From Zea mays (taxonomy: Eukaryota > Streptophyta > Magnoliopsida > Poales > Poaceae), in assembly GCF_902167145.1 (NCBI RefSeq), contig NC_050098.1:111638207-111702206 (forward strand): a stretch of DNA of 64,000 bases, given 5' to 3'. This document shows positions 56,207 through 64,000 of this stretch, in pieces. Every line of letters begins with the position of its first letter. Position 1 is the first letter of the stretch. A program made the translations under genes and the position numbers. Under the pieces are notes generated by a model, which was not told the DNA's origin, made no database searches, and was given only the letters and a program-made list of their open reading frames with translations.

Positions 56207-57232
56207 CTATGGATCTAAATCTATGCGGGTCCTGCAGTCTGGGGTACCATAGTCGAAGCGACCACGGGGTGGCGAACGGTAAGGGTGCTGAATCCCAACA
56301 GGGGTGAGAGAACCACCATCAAGATAGTGGTGTGCCGCGCCTTCAGCACACAATTCCGCAACCTCCGCCCGAACCTTGCCCAACTCGTCGAGCGCGTGGT
56401 CCAACTCTGTGTTGAGCACGACGACCAAGTTGACCATGTTGCTCAGCCTGGGATTGCCCTCACCAACTGGCGAGACAATCACACCTCCAGCACTATCGGT
56501 CGAACGGCGAGGGTAGTACTTCTGGTCAAGGCCATCAGCTACCCCGCTGAATAACGAGCAATACTAAGAAAGTGCCCGTCGTGCTGCATCTTGCATGGCT
56601 GCCTCGGCAGTGTCCCTCTCAGTGATAGAATAGTGCTCTGAGAAGGCCTCTGCACCCTAGAGATCATCGTCCGGACGGCGCACCAAGCAAGTAGCCTCCC
56701 ACTGGTCCAGGTATAACCTGCGACGATGCTGGTAGACTACACAACGGTACTCGATAGACCATGAGTGTCGGTCGAAGGCCCGACACAACAGGGTATCGAG
56801 AGTGTCGTGGAAGTGACACCCATGAGCAGCGTCATGAGTGATGGGTCTAGCGATCCATCCATTCGGCTCTAGCTCCTTCGAAAGCTCCGTGTCGTGGCTC
56901 GAACTGCCACCGGCATCGTCGTTGTCTCTATCTCCATCAGGGTCTCCTCCAACAGCTAGGATGCCCTGAGGTGGTGCAGAGGGCATCTCTGGCTGAGGTG
57001 CGGGGGAAGGATGGCTCTCAGACTCCACCTCCTGCTGAGGCGAGGGGGAAGAGTCCTGCTGCTCTTGCTCTTGCTCCTGGCGTCGACGCTCCTGCTCCTC
57101 GTGTAGGCGACGATGCAGTCTCTCCAGGTGAATGGACTGACCTGACACCATGCGACGCAGGGGACGCTCCGCCAGGCGAGAAGGCAAAAAGGGGATCACA
57201 GACTTGCATGCAGTGCACCTGATACGAGCCAT
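56207..57232 (-). pseudogene. Accessory ORF of D, broken
   Basis: It starts MARIRCTACKS after TTTTGTAG (acceptor-like). Then come an Arg/Gln/Glu-rich coiled stretch, an acidic Ser/Pro-rich linker, the YRCVV block and a C-terminal coiled coil, matching element C. Stops at 56657 and near 56550 interrupt the conserved block. C preserves the block without stops. Function unknown. Confidence 0.75.
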
Positions 57233-57452
57233 CTACAAAAGACATCGTAAGCACAAGAGTAAGAGTAGAACTATGAGACCAGAAAGTAAATATAAATAAA
57301 AGTGAGACAAAACTTTTTGAGATAAGTAGATAACATAGTGTTGGTCAAGATGACCAACTTTTGAAAGAACTCTAAGGTCAAGGTAAGAGTAGAGGTTTAT
57401 AGTCCTTAGGACGACCATTCTAGTCTAGGTTAGCGGTCCTACAGTCAGCAAA
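57233..57452 (-). other. Leader of D
   Basis: Non-coding. It contains a long pyrimidine-rich run on the minus strand leading to TTTTGTAG before the accessory ATG. Confidence 0.5.
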
Positions 57453-57464
57453 GCTCTGATACCA
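57453..57464 (-). other. Primer binding site of D
   Basis: The complement reads TGGTATCAGAGC (tRNA-Met type), four bases inside the 5' LTR end. Confidence 0.88.
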
Positions 57465-57468
57465 CTTA

Positions 57469-60400
57469 TGTCACACCCAAATTTGGAAGGCAAACCGAAA
57501 GCGAACCATGTACGTGCCAGGATCAGAAACTCACGTACACAGCGATTACATAATTGGACATCATCACACAATGCTTGAAATAAATATTGGAAAGGTACTT
57601 TATTACATCAAGATGTCCAAGACATCCACAGAGTCTATTACATAACCATTGTTCAACATAATTATCAAAGTGTGGAATTACGAAACGTAGATACTAAGCC
57701 TACACAGGCAGCTGACTAGGGGTTTGCCACTAAAGTAAACTAGAACTCATCGTATTCCTGGAACTCCTCGAAGTCATCCATGTTGCTAGCTTCACCTCCT
57801 GAGCACTGAGAACAGTTGGGACAACCTGGAGTGGGGTGGTTTGTAAAGCAAGGGTGAGTACACATCAACGTACTCAGCAAATGTCCCGTTTGGCTAAAGT
57901 GGACTAGCTGTATGTGGAGTTAAGGTTAAGCAGTAGCTTTTCGTTGGTCAAGTTTTATTATTATAAGTAGAGCCAAATGTTAGTAATAACCCAGTTATTA
58001 CCGAGAGGCACTCCCTCCAAGAGGAAATACCAGAGATCAGAATTATAATCACCATTGTTAACCATCATCATATAAGTAACCATTATTCTTCTAATCGAAG
58101 AGGATCCCAAGGCTGCTCATAACCGCGAGCTCGGCTGATATACCAGTTTCTAACACTCTGCAGAGGTCGCACACTTTACCCACAAGCCATGATTCCCATT
58201 ATGTCCAGGGTTCTAGCCTCCCCATTGATCACTACCAAGGTGACCTAGCAGGGTCTCACTACGTAGCCTTTACAAAGATTTCCCATAGGTCATAGCCGCC
58301 TGTTAGGTTTCTCCAGTTTGATAAACATAGTACATCTCCTTAAAGGAAGGGTGACTAACAAAACCAAATCAAAGAACCTCTACAACCAACCTCGGCAGAG
58401 CAAGTACTGTGCCCGGACCCCATTGACGGCCCTACGGCGGAGCCAACTACTCCTCTGGTTCCTCTAATTAATCAGCTAAGGGCATCCCATTCCACCCTCA
58501 TGGTTGCACTGTTATCCCGGGTTGTCACTCCCCAAACAGGTCTTTACGGAGAGGCACCCAGGAAAGAGCCAGAGCCCCCTAAAGTAATCACAAGGATCCC
58601 ATCGGGATAACATCATCGTATCATAAAAGATCACATCATGTTCATTGATTAAGTTAAAGCAATAGCATAAGCTAACCATGATTAACCCAGAAAGGTAAAC
58701 AAGGGTAAGGTAAATACAAACTAGTCAAACCTTAAGTTTCAGTAATGTAATGTGGGACATTGAATTATAAAGTAAGGTAGGACATGATAGGTCTGAGGAC
58801 ACTTGCCTTCACCAGGTTGTTGCTCAGGGAGGTCTCCAACAACACACTCAAGAAACTCGGACTGCTCGTTGTCTAAATAAAGCGAGCATGCATTCAATAC
58901 ATTTGGAAAGTACAAATGAACATCACACCAAACATGTACAAACATTGGAACACATCTTAAAAAGATACAGTACTACATAAGGGATAATGGATTCAAAGTA
59001 TAACATAAACTATAACCTACATTAACTTTATTTGAAAGTAGATTACTGTTTCTCCTAAGTGTTATTTACAAGTACAAAATCATAGATCAATTTATTTTAT
59101 GGTGACCTAAAATTTAGAAAAGAGATGAAATTATGTAATACCTATTATTAATCTCACAAGCTCAAATAAGTTTAAATATCTAAGGTTCTCCTTTTATTTA
59201 TTTTATTAAATAAATAAAACATACATCTACATTAGTTCATATTCAATCCTAAAAATTAGAGTGTGCAGACAGTGAGTGAACCGATTTTATTTAAACAGAG
59301 AATAATTATATGAACATTTTGCAATTTGAATATCTAAATTTGGAGTTCATATGCAAAAGTTATGAAATAAACAAGTTTGGGAATTTAAAATATGAAATTA
59401 GGGTTAGTTCTATGATTATTTAAAGTCCAGGGCTAAATCTGCAAGATTACAGGGGCCTGCGCGCGAAAACCAGGGATGGCGGGTTAATTTCCTAAAACCA
59501 GGGGGTTTCTTAAGCAAAACAGCCACGTGAAGGGGTATCGGGTGAATCTAACCGCTATATCAGAAACCGACGGCCGAGATTAGATCTGTGGCCGAGGGCG
59601 CGCGTGCGCAGGCGGGAGAGCACTGACAAGTGGGACAGGGAGTGTCAGCAACAGAGGGGGAGAGCGCACTGACCGAGCGGGCCAGTGCATCAGGCGTGCG
59701 TGCGCGAAGCGGTATCCCACGGTCCGAGCCGTTCGATCTGGATCAAACGGAGGGGATCAGACTGGGGAAACAGACGGCTGCGGGTGGCGCCGCTCCTCTC
59801 CGTGGTGGTGAGGTCGCTGGAGTTGAGGCAGGCATGAGCTATGGTGGCTTTGGGATCGCCGAAGTTGGGTAGAGGGGAAGAGGGTGCCACGGCGAACTCG
59901 ATGGCGGGGAAGAGGCCATGAATCCGCGGGCAGAGAGGGGAGAACGACAGTGAGAGAGTCTCGGGCGGGCCGGAGCAACTCCGGTGAGCGATTCCGGCCA
60001 CGGGGAGGGGACTTAAGGCGTGCTAAGGCCTTGGCTAACTTTAGCAGAGGCAGGGGTGACACAGGGAACTACTCCAGGGAACTAGACTGGGCTAAATCGG
60101 TCGGCAACCGCGCGATCATGGCAGATCGCCGCGGCCGAGCACCGGCGAAGGCGAAATTGGACGAACATAGGGCGCAATAAGGAAAATTGGGCACGGGGAC
60201 GGGTGTCTCACCTCGGGGCGGAGCTCGGGAAGGCTTGGAGCGGTCTCCGGCGAGCTGGATGGCCGGGAACACGGGCGCGGGTCTCCGGTGGCGGCTGGCG
60301 GCGAGGGCAGAGCGCGAGAGAGGGCGAAGCTGCACGAAATGAGGTGAGGGGTGTGCGTGGGGCAGTGGCGGGGCTCTAAAAAGAGAGTTGGGCGCGTGGG

Positions 60401-61092
60401 CGGGCGTTGTGGCCGTGAAATCCGGCGACGTGCGCGAGTGCGCACGCGCCGGTCCATGGCGGGCGCGGGGAAGGCGGATCTGACAGGGATGGTCCATGGC
60501 GCAGAGAGAGAAGAAAGGGGCGCTCGGGGCAACGGTTCAGCGCCTGGCAAACCGGGCCCGCGAGATAGAGAGAGAAGAGGGACGCATGCGGCGAAGGAAC
60601 TGGCGCCGACAGGTTGGCCCCACTGGGCAGCGAGCGAGAGAGGGAGGGCGCGCGCGAGGGAGAACTGCCGCTGACAGGCGGGGTCAGCCTGTCAGGCAGC
60701 CCGGGCGCGCGGCCTGGCTGGGCTTATTGGGCCGACTGGGCTGCTTTCTCCTTTTCTTTTCTCTGGATTTTCTAATGCCTTTTCTATTTCTTTTTCTATA
60801 GGGTTTTCAAATCCAAATTCAAACTAGGTTTCAAATTCAAATAAATTCAAATTTGTGCAACACTTCAAGGAATATTTTAAGCTCAGCATGATGCAACATG
60901 TCATGGCCCATAAGGTTTTGGCAAAAACAAATAATTAACCTCCACTAGTTTAAGCTATTTCTCATAAAATGGAAAAAGAGAGAGAGGATCTAGAGGGAGA
61001 GAGAAAGCCTAGAGTGAGAAAAGGAAGAGTAACACCTCATTTTGGGTGATAATTAGAAAGAAATTTTATACCCCCAAAATCAGGGTGTTACA
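57469..61092 (-). repeat. D 5' LTR
   Basis: 3624 bp, TGTCACACCC to AGGGTGTTACA on the plus strand. Visible substitutions relative to 47616-51243 and a few small indels (for example shorter GC-rich tracts near 60700). Confidence 0.92.
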
Positions 61093-62547
61093 AGCTCCCT
61101 CCTCGCCAGAACAGTAGCCGCAGAGAGGAAAAAGGGTGGCGCGGCTTACCGGCGGCGGGAGAGGTCCGGTGGAGGGCTGGTGAGGTCCGGGAGGTCCTGG
61201 CGGTCACGTCGAGGGGTAGATCACCGGCGGTGATGGGCGGAATAGGACTCGCCGCGTGCGCCGGCGGTCGGGCTCGTCGGTGGTGTGTGCTCCGGCCTGC
61301 TCACGGCGGTATAGCTCAATTAAATGGCACGGGGAGCTTCACTGGAGGTCAAGGATGCCGTAGGCACAAGGAATCGACGGATGGCTTACCACGTGGCTCG
61401 GTCTACGTGCGACGACGACCGGTTGAAGTCCGGCAACATCGATCCGGCGTCTCCGGTGAGGTAGTGCCCGGTCTGCGGCTCGGGGAGCTTCAGTGAGCTC
61501 CGGGGAAGCTAGCCAAAGGGTCAGACAGGGTGGAGGAGGGCTGGAGTGGCCGGTCTACGGTGGCCGGGGCTTGCTCGGCCGCTGGCACGCCATTCTCTGG
61601 GTAAACGCTGGTGAACTCGTGCTTGGGCAGGGTTAGGAGCGCGCGGGGGCGTACGGTTGAGGCCGGGGTTGGCTTTATAGCCATGGGCGCGGGCGTGGGC
61701 GCGAGGTTGACGCAGCGCGGCGCGGCGTGCGCGGGGCCAAACGCCGGGGCATGCTCTGGCGTTGCCAGGGCGCGTCGAACACGTGGTCGTGTTAATCTGC
61801 CCGAGTTCTTGCGCCTGCAGAGCTCCCAAACGTGCGAATCTTGTCATATGTCTTATGTAAGATTTCTTCCCTGCACCTAGAGCTATCTAGTTCATGTGAG
61901 TTCCAAGGGGAGACCGGGTCTGGCTTGGAAGATATGGTGGCGCCAAGTCTTGTCTGTCTGCACTGTTCACCCCGTGATAAAACATATGCCAAACCATGTC
62001 AAACGACCCTGGTTTGGTTTCAAATTTTTTAGGGATGTGCCTTGGGTAGTTTGGCTACTTTTTGTTATTTGGACCAAATGGTTTTGGTGCCAGCAAATGG
62101 GTGAACACTTCTGATCTTTAGGTTAGGGCTGATTTTGGACTTAGAGAAAAATGGATTGCCCTAGTGCGCTCTCCACTTGGGGGCTTGATTTGGGGTTTTT
62201 GTTGGGCCTTTTTGCAATACTTTCCTTACTACATTTTGTAGGTACATTAATGTACTCCAAATTTGGTAAAGGGTTCAATTCATGAATGAGTCATTTGCAT
62301 AATTTTTCCTTTAATCCAATGTTTGGGGTTTAATGGCTCAAGAGGGGAAATTAGGGTTTTAGAACCTTTTTCATAGGTGAAGATACATGAAGGCTAGGGT
62401 ATCCCTTATATCATGATCATCACTTAATTAATCAATGGTTTTTAAAGTCTTGGTGCCTCCTTCTCCCCATTTACACACATGAGATAATAGGCCATAGGTG
62501 CATATATTGAGCCAGGGCCTTGGGTAACACCTGAGTGTTACACGCGC

Positions 62548-63661
62548 GGTGAGCAGGGAGCGGGAGGAACGCTGGTAGAAGAGCTCGCGCGCACGGAGAA
62601 GCAGCAGGCGCGGTCCGGTGGTGGCCGAGCAGGAACCAGGGCATGCGCGGAGATAAGGGAGAGAGAGAGGCACGACTGTGAGGGAGATCCGAGCTGGGGC
62701 GCGACGGAGAAGCTCAGTTGGACGCTTGGCCATGGGAGGTCCGCAGGAGGGAGGGAGATCGAGCAGATGATTTGTTGCGCAAGGAAGAAGGACGCACGGC
62801 TAGAGATAAGGATTACTGAGCGCTGAAAATATCTAGGGAGTAAGCACCGCGCAGGAAAAATCAACACCGAGCGTAAAAGAAAAATCAACCCCCTGAGCGG
62901 CGGCTGGGAGGGAAAATCAGGGAGAGAGAGCTGTGGGAGGATGATAACGGCAGCTGCAGAAATATCAGACGGTGATTGGAATAGTGAAAAAGCTAGATAC
63001 GATAAGGATAAAAATGAACGCCTAGAGGATAAAGAAGAGAAAGTGAGTACGAAGGAGTTTTTCAGTGCTCGGATAAGAACATGAGATCGGCGGTTGGGGA
63101 TAAAAAAAACAGTAAGAATTTCTTCCTATCCAAAAATTTGGATCTAAGCCAGAAACACATGGACCGAACCCAACAAAAATCGGGTCCGACATTTTAAACT
63201 GTATTTGATATGGCTTAAAATCAGATAACTCCATCTGTAACACGACACCTGATACATCTATCGAGGATAATTTACTGGAAACCAACCACGATTATAAATC
63301 CTCAGACATGATGTTTCGATTGACGAGAGAGGACTAAATTATTTTTCACCTAAAAACTTTTAGTCGCTGAGTTCTATTTAATTTGTTCAGGATAAAATCA
63401 TCTGAATGGGTCGGGCTTACGAATTCGTATTCGCTTAACAGATGAATTTTAAATAGGAGCATGACTCACAAACTTTCAGAACAATTACGTTCCATAATTC
63501 GCGAAAACTTTAGAAAGAGTCTAAATAGACAGAAACAGATGTGATATTAAAATCGCGATAGACGAAGATGATTAAAATTTAGCATTTGTTTTATCCATTG
63601 ATATTACATGCTTAAATCCATACTCGTTGTCGAGGGGAATATAAACACCAGGGGTGTTACA
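62548..63661 (-). repeat. H solo LTR, segment 3 (5' start of LTR)
   Basis: It ends CCAGGGGTGTTACA, the reverse of an LTR start TGTAACACCCCTGG. GC-rich to about 62960, then AT-rich, with no gene. The following cagcc (63662-63666) is the partner of caacc at 30494-30498; the single difference fits C-to-T decay of a CTG site. Confidence 0.5.
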
Positions 63662-63666
63662 CAGCC

Positions 63667-64000
63667 CGAGCATCGCCACCCCGAGCCCGCCCCGGAGCGC
63701 CGCAGCCACCGCCCGAGTGCCGTCGCCCCGAGCGCCGCCCCTAGCCCCCGAGCGCCGCCCCCGAGCTCCACGTACCCCGAGCATCGTCGTCGTCCACCGT
63801 CCGCTGGTGCCTCGACGCGCCGGTCAGCCACAGCAACTAAGAGCTCACCATCCAGTACGCGTTTGAGTCGTCGAGGTATAATCCTATATCTAAATGTAAA
63901 TAAATATGTGATTATTTTCATTGTTTTTTGTAACCGATGGGAGTTAACTTTTATGTGATTAGAGTTAGTTTAAATCTATTAATTGATAGTGTTATTAGTC
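63667..64000. other. GC-rich repeats then AT-rich sequence, probably interior of T
   Basis: Imperfect CCCCGAGCGCCGCC-type repeats run to about 63790, then a short mixed stretch and AT-rich sequence after a GAG|GTATAA word near 63875 that could be a splice donor. Low-complexity frames here are not convincing genes. Confidence 0.3.

Larger units (their letters stand above)
47616..61092 (-). mobile_element. D: full-length but inactive Del/Tekay-like LTR retrotransposon
   Basis: 13.5 kb inserted in LTR E, with duplication agctc (47611-47615, 61093-61097). LTRs are 47616-51243 and 57469-61092 (about 3.6 kb), with clear divergence between them. Reading on the minus strand: primer site 57453-57464, accessory ORF, gag, protease, RT, RNase H, integrase, chromodomain, and purine tract beside 51244. 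It is older than Z1 and Z2 judged by LTR differences. Same broad family as fragment C. Confidence 0.93.
37351..62542 (-). mobile_element. E: solo LTR of the A/B family, split by Z2 and D
   Basis: Three collinear segments, 37351-39581, 46931-47610 and 61098-62542, sum to about 4.35 kb and match one full reverse-oriented LTR of the A/B family. The outer ends are TGTGGCGGAACTGCC and GAGTGTTACA. An exact 5-bp duplication, cgcgc, flanks it (37346-37350, 62543-62547). No internal sequence of its own is present, so it is a solo LTR left by recombination between two LTRs. TATA box (CTTTATA, 61673), stem-loop (37797-37818) and donor/acceptor-like sites are retained in reverse. It contains the GC-rich block missing from the middle LTR. 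Confidence 0.9.

Noticed and set aside
63604..63958. Ala/Arg/Pro-rich frames at the right end as a possible host gene first exon
   Set aside because: Repeats of CCCCGAGCGCC drive the frames. A possible donor near 63875 is not enough evidence for a gene.

Overview
The window looks like intergenic heterochromatin from a large-genome grass; a panicoid or andropogonoid relative of maize, sorghum or sugarcane is my guess, and the species is not determinable by eye. I found no host gene, tRNA or rRNA. Essentially every base belongs to a transposable element, and most elements sit inside other elements. Long chromodomain-bearing Ty3/gypsy (Del/Tekay-like) elements with 3-4 kb LTRs, PBS sites matching initiator tRNA-Met, 5-bp target duplications and 'CTTCG'-rich non-autonomous elements support a grass source. 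Labels below are mine.

Left block (1-28574): a tandem LTR-internal-LTR-internal-LTR array of one Del/Tekay-like family. Copy A has its 5' LTR cut by the window edge (1-728) and internal region 729-13944. The middle LTR is 13945-18080. Copy B internal is 18081-24258 and its 3' LTR is 24259-28574. Each copy has an accessory ORF upstream of gag-pol, and both gag-pol reading frames are dead and share lesions. A non-autonomous element, Z1 (1116-8460, TSD attct), sits in copy A's leader.

Middle block (28575-30142): a piece of a second gypsy family (C), apparently split by the A/B array and followed at 30143 by what looks like a CACTA transposon end (T) with GCCGACGGG-type subterminal inverted repeats.

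Right block (30499-63661): best read as one reverse-oriented solo LTR (H; imperfect TSD caacc/cagcc). It was split by a truncated LTR element F (31712-36474) and by a second solo LTR (E, 37351-62542, TSD cgcgc, same family as A/B). E in turn carries Z2 (39587-46930, TSD ggtgg; inverted relative to Z1 and nearly identical) and D (47616-61092, TSD agctc; minus strand, same broad family as C). The inferred nesting order is C > T > H > E > D or Z2, with A/B also in C and Z1 in A.

The most interesting gene content is in Z1 and Z2. These pol-less elements have identical-looking LTRs, a gag on one strand and an opposing gene with its own TATA box. That gene has two phase-compatible GT-AG introns, giving one predicted ~982-residue protein with a Transposase_28-like region and a coiled coil. 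Other points are accessory ORFs whose ATGs directly follow splice-acceptor-like sequence, a stem-loop conserved between two LTR families, and the outer LTRs of the A/B array resembling each other more than the middle one.
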